Shown piece by piece: positions 1-5,425 of a stretch of 5,846 bases of DNA. The stretch is from Bacillota bacterium (lineage in GTDB: Bacteria > Bacillota > Dethiobacteria > DTU022 > JAAZDR01). Below the pieces are notes generated by a model that made no database searches, had not been told where the DNA came from, and saw only the letters and a program-made list of their open reading frames with translations. A program made the position numbers and the translations under genes. The stretch is taken from contig JAAZDR010000066.1 in assembly GCA_012512705.1 (NCBI GenBank), positions 1 through 5,846 of the forward strand, read 5' to 3'. Within the stretch, counting starts at the first letter, position 1. Each line of letters starts with the position of its first letter.

Positions 1-70
1 GGATATCACAGATAACTGCAGAGTAAAGCTTTTCCTTCATCAGTGCAAAAAGTTCAAGGTCGTTAATCAA
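1..70 (-). CDS. N-terminus of a probable RraA-like family protein (partial, cut by left edge)
   Basis: This is the first 23 codons of an open frame that runs off the left edge, starting at a TTG at 68-70. The start is supported by a near-consensus Shine-Dalgarno GGGAGGTG (77-84) with a 6-nt spacer. The in-frame stretch upstream contains no ATG and ends at a TGA at 122-124. The nearby ATGs (at 84-86 and 73-75) are in other frames and soon hit stops. The peptide has an acidic, hydrophobic beginning followed by the segment LMKEKLYSAVICDI (codons 10-23). By memory this resembles the N-terminus of RraA-like/dimethylmenaquinone methyltransferase-related proteins, a fold that includes 4-hydroxy-4-methyl-2-oxoglutarate aldolases and RNase E regulators. 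In this family the 'LYxAVxxDxLD' stretch forms the first helix. Only 23 residues are visible, so the gene is likely real on start-site grounds but the family name is tentative and no function can be assigned. Confidence 0.5.
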   Translation of the reverse strand, partial: MINDLELFALMKEKLYSAVICDI

Positions 71-76
71 GGCATA

Positions 77-84
77 CACCTCCC
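77..84 (-). promoter_or_regulatory. Ribosome binding site that sets the TTG start of the left-edge gene
   Basis: On the minus strand this reads GGGAGGTG, an almost complete match to the 16S rRNA complement AAGGAGGTG. It lies 6 nt before the TTG at 68-70. This strong site is the main reason to accept a TTG start and to call a gene that is otherwise cut off by the window edge. Confidence 0.6.
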
Positions 85-106
85 ATGTTTTTTCAAAGAT
101 AACGTT

Positions 107-133
107 AGGCCTCCACTTATTTCATGGAGGTCT
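107..133. other. Stem-loop in the leader of the left-edge gene
   Basis: Inverted repeat with arms at 107-115 and 125-133 and a 9-nt loop. The core is six perfect pairs, CCTCCA/TGGAGG. Read as minus-strand RNA it has 6 bp, then an A-C mismatch, then 2 more pairs. Read as plus-strand RNA the mismatch becomes a G-U wobble, giving 9 continuous pairs. No T-tract follows on either strand, so it is a poor intrinsic terminator. It lies between the predicted promoter and ribosome binding site of the left-edge gene, and so would sit within a few nucleotides of that transcript's 5' end. A role in mRNA stability or translation control is inference. Confidence 0.4.
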
Positions 134-145
134 ATAATTTAGCTC

Positions 146-174
146 ATTCTAGCTTGTTCTCTCTTCTTGATCAA
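146..174 (-). promoter_or_regulatory. Candidate sigma-70/sigma-A promoter for the left-edge gene
   Basis: On the minus strand, TTGATC (169-174) is followed by a 17-nt spacer and TAGAAT (146-151). The -35 hexamer matches 4 of 6 consensus bases and the -10 matches 5 of 6, with optimal spacing. The -35 overlaps the nitroreductase stop codon. Transcription would begin near 138-139 and give a leader of about 70 nt. It suggests the left-edge gene can be transcribed separately from the upstream operon. Such matches also occur by chance in AT-rich gaps. Confidence 0.4.
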
Positions 175-803
175 GGGGCCTTAGAATTTAGCCAACGAAC
201 CTTTTCCTGCACTCCAACTTTTGGTGGCGCTTTAGGTGAATGATCCGCATAGCCAAGAGGCGTGAACGCAATAAGCTCACGATCTGCGGGGATCTTTAAA
301 ATTTTTTCGATCTCAAAAGAAGCATTCCTAAGCGGACCGCACATCCAGCAGGTAGCAAGCCCCTCTGACCAGGCAGCTAAAAGCATGTTCTGCATTGCTG
401 CCGCGGCATCCTGGATATTGCACATACGGCGCCAGGGATCGTCAGTTTTGGGAATATCCACTGCTATGGCCAGGGGAGCGCCGCCGAGGCTTTTAAAAAA
501 AGTGCGCAAACCATCAACCTTGCTTTGCCCTGCTTCTACAGGTATAGGCAGAGCAGCAAGCATTTGATTATATTTTTCCTCGGAAAGTTCTTTGGCCCGC
601 TGGTCAAAAGATTTGGCCAACAGATCCTGCATCTTTTCAATAACATCTCGATCAATGACAGTAAACATCCATGGTTGACGGTTATTGGCGCTGGGGGCCT
701 GATTAGCGGCCTCTAGAACCTTTATGATAAGCTCTTTTGGCACAGGCGTCTTCTTAAATTTGCGGACGCTTCTGCGTGTGCAAATCGCTTCCCACACTTC
801 CAT
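171..803 (-). CDS. Nitroreductase-family FMN-dependent oxidoreductase
   Basis: A 210-residue protein of the nitroreductase superfamily. These are soluble, usually homodimeric FMN enzymes that use NAD(P)H to reduce nitro compounds, quinones, flavins or other electrophiles. The N-terminal phosphate-binding segment RRSVRKF is at residues 10-16, followed by APSANNRQPW (36-45), the usual FMN/substrate loop. Towards the C-terminus are the GLATCWMCG segment and the PLGYAD turn, both typical of the family. Length is normal. I choose the ATG at 801-803 because the protein then begins MEVWEAI, as relatives commonly do, and AAGGGA (813-818) lies 9 nt upstream. A longer start at 825-827 adds eight residues but has no recognisable ribosome binding site. 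The gene follows the E3 gene closely and probably shares its transcript. Its substrate, and any link to the dehydrogenase complex, cannot be read from the sequence. Confidence 0.88.
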   Translation of the reverse strand: MEVWEAICTRRSVRKFKKTPVPKELIIKVLEAANQAPSANNRQPWMFTVIDRDVIEKMQDLLAKSFDQRAKELSEEKYNQMLAALPIPVEAGQSKVDGLRTFFKSLGGAPLAIAVDIPKTDDPWRRMCNIQDAAAAMQNMLLAAWSEGLATCWMCGPLRNASFEIEKILKIPADRELIAFTPLGYADHSPKAPPKVGVQEKVRWLNSKAP

Positions 804-812
804 GGAAAAACA

Positions 813-818
813 TCCCTT
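813..818 (-). promoter_or_regulatory. Ribosome binding site favouring the shorter nitroreductase start
   Basis: The minus strand reads AAGGGA here, 9 nt before the ATG at 801-803. The alternative ATG at 825-827 is preceded by the AT-rich end of the E3 gene with no purine-rich site. This supports the 210-residue form, although translational coupling from the E3 stop could still allow the longer form. Confidence 0.5.
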
Positions 819-830
819 CACACTCATATT

Positions 831-2219
831 TTAGCGCTTAAAATGTATTGCTCTCCCCCACACATCCATAGCAGTTTCGCGATAACTTTCTCCGACTGTA
901 GGATGTGCATGGATAGTTTCGATGATCTCCTCTATAGTGCATTCTAGTTTCAGTGCCAGTGCAGCTTCGACAATTAGTTCACTTGCTGCAGGGCCGATAA
1001 TATGCACACCAAGGATCTCGTTGTAGTCTTTTTCGGCAATGATCTTCATAAAGCCCTCGGCTGCATCCATCAGCAGCGCTTTTCCGTTAGCACGGAAAGG
1101 GAAAACCCCTATCTGCAGCGCATAGCCTTTTTCTTTTGCTTCTTCTTCTGTCAAGCCCACAGAGGCGATTTCAGGGTTTGAGAATATACACCGGGGGACG
1201 ACTTTGTAGTCGAGATCGATCTTTTTCCCAGCAATGTGTTCCGCTGCTTTTTCTCCTTCGTAGAAGGCGACATGGGCGAGCTGGATACCGCCGTTTACGT
1301 CTCCAATCGCATAGATCGCAGGATTTGTTGTCTGCAGATTCTCATTTACCTTGATCCCTTTTGTGTCGAAAGTAACGCCGGCGTTGTCAAGGGCGAGCGA
1401 ATCGATATTTGCGCGGCGCCCGACAGCAACGAGCACCTGCTCAGCCTGTAGGGTCTTCTTTTGGCCTTCTGTTTCAAAGAGGAGCTCTTTGAGAGAGCCT
1501 GCTTTGCGGATCTCAGTGACAAAAGAAGAGGCATGGATAGTGATCCCTCTACTGGTATAGAGCTTTTGCAGTTCTTTGGAGATAGCAGCGTCTTCAAGGG
1601 GCAGGATCCGGGGCAAAGCTTCTAGAATGGTAACCTTTACCCCCAGGCTGGCATAGAACTCAGCAAATTCTACCCCGATGACCCCACCGCCGATGATGGC
1701 GATGCTCTCAGGGATCTCTTTGAGCTCTAGCGCTTCGTCGCTATTTAAAACTCCAGGAAGCTCTGTTCCAGGGATGGAAAGCTCAAGATTATTTGAACCG
1801 GTGGCGATGATTATTTTTTGGGCGGTGATTTCTTCTTGACCGTCTATGATGACCGTGTTATCGTTTTTAAAGCGCGCAGTCCCACTCTTAAGCTCTACGC
1901 CGTTAGCTTTTAATAGGCTTTTTACGCCGGCAACAAGGGTATCTACAACTCTTTCTTTACGCTGGCGTAAAGCTTGTAGGTCAAGCTCATGACCAGCTAT
2001 TTTGATGCCAAAAAGCGGGGCTTTTTCAATGCTGTGCAGCAGTTCAGCTGCTTTTAGGTATACTTTGGTAGGGATACAGCCGCGGTTAAGGCAGGTTCCC
2101 CCTACTTTATCCTTTTCTACAAGGAGGGTCTTTTGGCCCAGCTGGGCCGACCTGATCGCAGCGGTGTATCCCCCCGGTCCACCGCCGATCACTAAAACGT
2201 CTGTTTGAATCACGCTCAT
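831..2219 (-). CDS. lpdA: Dihydrolipoyl dehydrogenase (E3 of the 2-oxo acid/acetoin dehydrogenase complex)
   Basis: FAD-dependent disulfide oxidoreductase that re-oxidises the dihydrolipoyl group of E2 and passes electrons to NAD+. Numbered from a TTG one codon upstream (463 residues), the N-terminal FAD site GGGPGG is at 13-18. The redox-active disulfide GGTCLNRGC has its cysteines at 44 and 49. A second Rossmann site, GGGVIG, is at 178-183 with an acidic residue E201 ending the following strand, as expected for NAD rather than NADP. The second FAD motif, AIGD, is at 305-308. The C-terminal dimerisation domain ends with HAHPTVGE, giving the catalytic His440-Glu445 pair. All key residues are intact and length is normal. 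AGGAG (2223-2227) lies 3 nt before the chosen ATG (2217-2219). The GTG two codons further in (2211-2213), at 9-nt spacing, is an alternative start. The gene begins 12 nt after E2, as expected for a dedicated E3 of this complex. Confidence 0.95.
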   Translation of the reverse strand: MSVIQTDVLVIGGGPGGYTAAIRSAQLGQKTLLVEKDKVGGTCLNRGCIPTKVYLKAAELLHSIEKAPLFGIKIAGHELDLQALRQRKERVVDTLVAGVKSLLKANGVELKSGTARFKNDNTVIIDGQEEITAQKIIIATGSNNLELSIPGTELPGVLNSDEALELKEIPESIAIIGGGVIGVEFAEFYASLGVKVTILEALPRILPLEDAAISKELQKLYTSRGITIHASSFVTEIRKAGSLKELLFETEGQKKTLQAEQVLVAVGRRANIDSLALDNAGVTFDTKGIKVNENLQTTNPAIYAIGDVNGGIQLAHVAFYEGEKAAEHIAGKKIDLDYKVVPRCIFSNPEIASVGLTEEEAKEKGYALQIGVFPFRANGKALLMDAAEGFMKIIAEKDYNEILGVHIIGPAASELIVEAALALKLECTIEEIIETIHAHPTVGESYRETAMDVWGRAIHFKR

Positions 2220-2231
2220 CAACTCCTGTAT

Positions 2232-3428
2232 TTAGAGTAACCAGATTAGCCGCGGTTCTTCAATGAGTTCTTTTAGGGTTTTTAGGAAAACAGCTGCTTG
2301 AGCGCCATCGATCACGCGATGGTCAAAGGAGAGGCTCAGATACATCATCGGTTTGATAGCTATTTCTTCGCCTTCGACTACGGGAACTTTTAGAATCTGG
2401 CCTACACCGAGGATCGCTACTTCAGGGGGGTTGATGATCGGTGTGAAGTTTTCGATCCCATACATGCCGAGGTTGGTAAGGGTAAAGGTGCCTCCTTGAA
2501 GTTCATCAGGTTTAAGTCTGCCTGCCCTTGCTTTTTCGATCAGCTCTTTGGTTAGACTGGCGATGTCGGCCAAGGGGAGACGGTCTGCGTTTTTGATCAC
2601 AGGAACAACGAGGCCGTCATCTAGAGCGACCGCTAGGCCTAAATTTACTGCGCCGCGTTTTACAAGCCGGTTCCCCTCAACAATAGCGTTTAGGTCACGG
2701 TGGTGGGCCAAGGCAGCAGCAGTTACTTTTAGTAGGAGGTCGTTAAAGGTCACTTTGATGCCTTTGGACTCTAGGTGTTCGTTGATTTTGTTGCGCAGTT
2801 TCTGGAGCGCAGAGACGTCGACGCGTGAGTTTAAGGTGACATGGGGCTTCTCTGAGAAGCTCTTGCTCATACGCTCAGCGATTACTTTGCGCATCCCTTG
2901 AAGTTCGACGGATTCATCCCCTGCTGTTACTGGGGGGAGAGGCCCTGTTGCTGGCGGGGTGAAGTTCTCTACGTCTCTGGCAACGATCCGTCCGCCAGGG
3001 CCGGTGCCTTTAATCTGGGAAAGGTCGAGCCCCTTCTCACGGGCTAGTTTTTTGGCCTTGGGGCTGGCTTTGATCCTCTCCTTAGCTGGCGGCGCCTGGA
3101 TCATTGTTCTTTCAAACTCTTGGATCTTGGGCGCTTTGGGTTCGCTTTTTGTTTCCGTTTCCGGAGCTAGTATGTCAGGAAGTTCTTCTCCCAAAGCAGT
3201 GATGATACCGATTACTTTGGCTACTTCTACAGTCTCCCCTTCAGGGACGATTATTTTGGCAAGGACCCCTGGGGCAGGGGCCTCAACTTCTGTTACTACT
3301 TTGTCAGTGCTCACTTCTAGAAGCGGCTCGCCTTTTTTTACTTCTTCACCAACTTGTTTAAGCCATTTGTTGATCGTTCCTTCGGTCATTGTCAGCCCTA
3401 ATTTGGGCATTACAACTTCAGTGGCCAT
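2232..3428 (-). CDS. Lipoyl-bearing acyltransferase E2 of the 2-oxo acid/acetoin dehydrogenase complex
   Basis: The 398-residue core subunit that accepts the acyl group from E1 on lipoate and transfers it to CoA. It has one N-terminal lipoyl domain (about 1-78) with the lipoylated lysine K43 in the classic STDKV context. An acidic, Pro/Lys-rich linker follows (about 85-117). A peripheral-subunit-binding domain (about 119-156) contains SPKAKKLA and GTGPGGRI and would dock E1 or E3. A second short Pro/Gly linker leads to the catalytic domain (about 174-398). The chloramphenicol-acetyltransferase-like active site is SFDHRVIDG, with His370 and Asp374. This is a true acyltransferase E2, unlike the alpha/beta-hydrolase proteins named AcoC in some acetoin operons. 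AGGAGG (3436-3441) lies 7 nt before the ATG. The gene starts 15 nt after the E1 beta stop. The acyl specificity (acetyl versus branched) cannot be settled by eye. Confidence 0.94.
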   Translation of the reverse strand: MATEVVMPKLGLTMTEGTINKWLKQVGEEVKKGEPLLEVSTDKVVTEVEAPAPGVLAKIIVPEGETVEVAKVIGIITALGEELPDILAPETETKSEPKAPKIQEFERTMIQAPPAKERIKASPKAKKLAREKGLDLSQIKGTGPGGRIVARDVENFTPPATGPLPPVTAGDESVELQGMRKVIAERMSKSFSEKPHVTLNSRVDVSALQKLRNKINEHLESKGIKVTFNDLLLKVTAAALAHHRDLNAIVEGNRLVKRGAVNLGLAVALDDGLVVPVIKNADRLPLADIASLTKELIEKARAGRLKPDELQGGTFTLTNLGMYGIENFTPIINPPEVAILGVGQILKVPVVEGEEIAIKPMMYLSLSFDHRVIDGAQAAVFLKTLKELIEEPRLIWLL

Positions 3429-3435
3429 GATTGAT

Positions 3436-3441
3436 CCTCCT
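3436..3441 (-). promoter_or_regulatory. Consensus ribosome binding site of the E2 gene
   Basis: The minus strand reads AGGAGG exactly, 7 nt ahead of the E2 ATG, in the 15-nt gap after the E1 beta stop. The perfect match fixes the E2 start and suggests strong independent initiation. E2 is the core subunit, so that would be useful. Confidence 0.7.
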
Positions 3442-3443
3442 CA

Positions 3444-4415
3444 TTAAAAGAGTGCTTTTACTTCGCGGACGATCTGTTCTACAGATGGAACTACTGTTTT
3501 TTCCAGTTTGGGGTTAAATGGTATCGGCACATCCATACCAGCAATTTGGATGATCGGTGCATCGAGGTAATCAAAAGCCCGCTCTTGAACAGTAGCAGCA
3601 AATTCGCAGCCCGGTCCGGCAGTGCGGCATGCTTCTTGGACAATGGCAAGACGGGAGGTCTTTACAACAGAGTTGATGATCGTCTCGTAATCAATAGGGC
3701 GTAAGGTGCGTGGGTCGATTACTTCGCAGCTGATACCTTCTTGCTGGAGCTCATCTGCAGCTTTGAGGCTGTAGTGGACCATGTTGCCTGTAGCTAAAAG
3801 GGTTACGTCTTGGCCTTCTCTTTTGATGTCTGCTTTGCCGATGGGAATGGTGTAGTCCTCATCTGGTACTTCGCCGCTGAGGTTGTATGTTATTTTGTTC
3901 TCGATGAAGACAACTGGGTTGTCGTCGCGGATCGCAGATTTGAGGAGGCCTTTGGCGTCATAGGGAGTGGAAGGGCAGACTACTTTTAGGCCGGGGATAT
4001 GCATTAACCACGCTTCTAGGCTCTGTGAATGCTGTGCCGCTGCAGAACGGCCGGTGCCAGCAGGAACCCTTATGACCATCGGAACGCTGACATTGCCGCC
4101 AAACATGTAGCACATCTTGGCTGCCTGGTTGACTAGTTGGTCCATGGCTATGGTTATGAAGTCAATGAACATGATCTCAGCAACTGGACGCATCCCTGTA
4201 ACAGCAGCACCTACAGCAGCGCCAGCAATCGCTGCTTCGGAGATAGGTGTGTCAATGACGCGCTCAGGGCCAAATTGTTTGTAGAGACCTTGGGTGACTC
4301 CAAAAATACCGCCATAAAGGCCTACGTCTTCACCGAGGACAAAGACGCGCTCGTCCCTTTCCATCTCTTCACGCAGTGCTGAGTTTAAAGCTTCGACAAG
4401 TTTCATCTGTGCCAT
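3444..4415 (-). CDS. E1 beta subunit, thiamine-diphosphate-dependent acetoin/2-oxo acid dehydrogenase
   Basis: The 323-residue beta subunit of a heterotetrameric (alpha2beta2) E1. It has the transketolase pyrimidine-binding domain (about 1-180), in which Glu60 of [10 protein letters not shown] is the residue expected to activate the thiamine aminopyrimidine ring. The segment [16 protein letters not shown] carries His129, the beta-subunit active-site histidine in this family. The C-terminal transketolase domain (about 195-323) includes [11 protein letters not shown] and the [10 protein letters not shown] motif. All expected residues are present and length is typical. The ATG overlaps the alpha stop codon by one base (TAATG), and AAGGGGG (4425-4431) lies 9 nt upstream, so the two subunits are probably translated in a coupled way at 1:1. 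The sequence resembles AcoB-type and related small PDH/BCKDH E1 beta proteins. Acetoin is a reasonable substrate guess, not a proof. Confidence 0.93.
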   Translation of the reverse strand: MAQMKLVEALNSALREEMERDERVFVLGEDVGLYGGIFGVTQGLYKQFGPERVIDTPISEAAIAGAAVGAAVTGMRPVAEIMFIDFITIAMDQLVNQAAKMCYMFGGNVSVPMVIRVPAGTGRSAAAQHSQSLEAWLMHIPGLKVVCPSTPYDAKGLLKSAIRDDNPVVFIENKITYNLSGEVPDEDYTIPIGKADIKREGQDVTLLATGNMVHYSLKAADELQQEGISCEVIDPRTLRPIDYETIINSVVKTSRLAIVQEACRTAGPGCEFAATVQERAFDYLDAPIIQIAGMDVPIPFNPKLEKTVVPSVEQIVREVKALF

Positions 4416-5407
4416 TAGTTTCTACCCCCTTCATAGTAGACGTCCTGCAGGGCTACTTCTAAATCCGGCTCTGGGCTTGATCTGGCAAATTCTACAGCGT
4501 CTTCGATCAGCTGCTGGATCTTAGCACGGGTCGCTTTAAAGGTTTCGTCTGTATAGCCGTGCTCAGATTTTAGGTATTTTTCAAAACGTGCGATCGGGCA
4601 TTTCTTTTTCCAATCGTCGATCTCTTTAGGGTCACGATAGCGCGCACCCTGGTTGGGGTCGCCTTCGTGGTGGCCGCGCCAGCGGTAGGTCTTGCATTCG
4701 ATGATCGATGGGCCTTCGCCTGAGCGGGCCTTTGCTACTGCTTGGCCTACTGCGTCCTTGACAGCTAAAACGTCGTTGCCGTCAATTACTTTGCCCTCGA
4801 TACCGTAAGCAACAGCGCGGTCAGCAATGTCTTGTATGTTCTGGTGACGGGATTGGTGGACAGAGATCCCAAATTGGTTGTTTTCAACTACATAGATTAC
4901 AGGTAGTTTGTGGACAGAGGCAAAGTTTATGGATTCATGAAAGGAACCCTGGTTGCTGGCAGCATCACCAAAGAAACAGATGGTGACTTGGTTGCTCTTG
5001 CGAAGCTTGGAAGAGAGGGCAGCACCGGTAGCGATCGGGATGCCCCCGCCAACAACACCGTTGGCACCTAGGATGCCGATCGAGGTGTCGGCAATGTGCA
5101 TCGAACCGCCTTTGCCGCGGCAGTAACCGGTCTTTTTGCCAAATAGCTCAGCCATCATTTTGTTTAAGTCGCCGCCCTTGGCAATGCAGTGACCATGACC
5201 ACGGTGAGTGCTGGTAATGTAGTCGGAAGGTTCTAAAGTGGCACAGGCACCAGTGGCAACCGCCTCTTCGCCAATGTATAAATGGGCTAGCCCAGGCATC
5301 AAACCGCGAGCATAGACGTCTATAATCTTTTCTTCAAATAAACGAATCTTTAACATCGTCTCATAAAACCATTGGTTAAGGTTCTCCTTTTTGCTCACTA
5401 CATCCAC
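4415..5407 (-). CDS. E1 alpha subunit, thiamine-diphosphate-dependent acetoin/2-oxo acid dehydrogenase
   Basis: The 330-residue alpha subunit, which binds the thiamine-diphosphate phosphates through Mg2+ and with beta carries out substrate cleavage and reductive acylation of E2 lipoate. Landmarks are [11 protein letters not shown] (43-53), the cofactor-pocket segment THRGHGH (67-73), GKGGSMH (98-104), GANGVVGGG (114-122) and RGHHEGDP in the conserved phosphate-loop region. The thiamine motif runs from GDA (147-149) to NN (176-177) with 26 residues between. The usual form is GDG, so alanine replaces the third glycine; the metal-binding Asp148 and Asn177 are present. Length and motifs are most like AcoA-type E1 alpha or small PDH E1 alpha. 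The start is uncertain: the GTG at 5405-5407 gives 330 residues, but the GTG at 5396-5398 (327 residues) has the better-placed site AGGGGTGG (5404-5411), 5 nt upstream. The gene lies 18 nt after the SDR stop. Confidence 0.93.
   Translation of the reverse strand: MDVVSKKENLNQWFYETMLKIRLFEEKIIDVYARGLMPGLAHLYIGEEAVATGACATLEPSDYITSTHRGHGHCIAKGGDLNKMMAELFGKKTGYCRGKGGSMHIADTSIGILGANGVVGGGIPIATGAALSSKLRKSNQVTICFFGDAASNQGSFHESINFASVHKLPVIYVVENNQFGISVHQSRHQNIQDIADRAVAYGIEGKVIDGNDVLAVKDAVGQAVAKARSGEGPSIIECKTYRWRGHHEGDPNQGARYRDPKEIDDWKKKCPIARFEKYLKSEHGYTDETFKATRAKIQQLIEDAVEFARSSPEPDLEVALQDVYYEGGRN
4425..4431 (-). promoter_or_regulatory. Ribosome binding site of E1 beta, inside the E1 alpha 3' end
   Basis: The minus strand reads AAGGGGG, 9 nt before the ATG that overlaps the alpha stop as TAATG. 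The site lies within the last codons of E1 alpha. This arrangement is typical of translationally coupled subunit genes. Confidence 0.6.
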
Positions 5408-5411
5408 CCCT
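5404..5411 (-). promoter_or_regulatory. Shine-Dalgarno-like site that bears on the E1 alpha start
   Basis: The minus strand reads AGGGGTGG, ending 5 nt before the GTG at 5396-5398. It overlaps the alternative GTG at 5405-5407, which then has only a weak purine run upstream. The site therefore favours a protein three residues shorter than the longest open frame. Confidence 0.4.
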
Positions 5412-5425
5412 ATCTTCTCATAATT

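Noticed and set aside
107..133. Stem-loop as an intrinsic terminator of the dehydrogenase operon
   Set aside because: No run of T follows on either strand, the minus-strand stem is only six continuous pairs, and it sits downstream of a candidate promoter for the next gene.
141..154. Inverted repeat AGCT-N6-AGCT near the candidate -10
   Set aside because: The arms are only 4 bp and each is self-complementary, so the repeat is expected by chance.
262..567. 101-codon plus-strand open frame opposite the nitroreductase
   Set aside because: Antisense shadow of a well-supported conserved gene, with no recognisable motif.
825..836. Possible E3-nitroreductase fusion by stop-codon readthrough
   Set aside because: The two frames are the same and only 3 nt apart. 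However, the separating stop is TAA, both proteins look complete by themselves, and the nitroreductase has its own ribosome binding site at an internal ATG.
1346..1597. 83-codon minus-strand open frame within the E3 gene
   Set aside because: It is an out-of-frame overlap entirely inside the intact E3 coding sequence and shows low-complexity Ser/Leu/Lys composition.
2135..2148. Perfect 14-bp palindrome GGCCCAGCTGGGCC
   Set aside because: It lies inside E3 codons for the conserved SAQLGQK segment and is explained by ordinary codons. No T-tract follows and it is not in a regulatory position.
2548..2901. 117-codon plus-strand open frame opposite the E2 catalytic domain
   Set aside because: Shadow of the E2 reading frame, Arg/Ser-rich with no recognisable domain and no independent support.
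2959..3447. 162-codon open frame on the plus strand, antisense to the E2 N-terminal half
   Set aside because: It is exactly antisense to conserved lipoyl and binding-domain coding sequence. Its Ser/Thr/Pro-rich composition is what the opposite strand of an E2 gene gives, and no family motif is visible.
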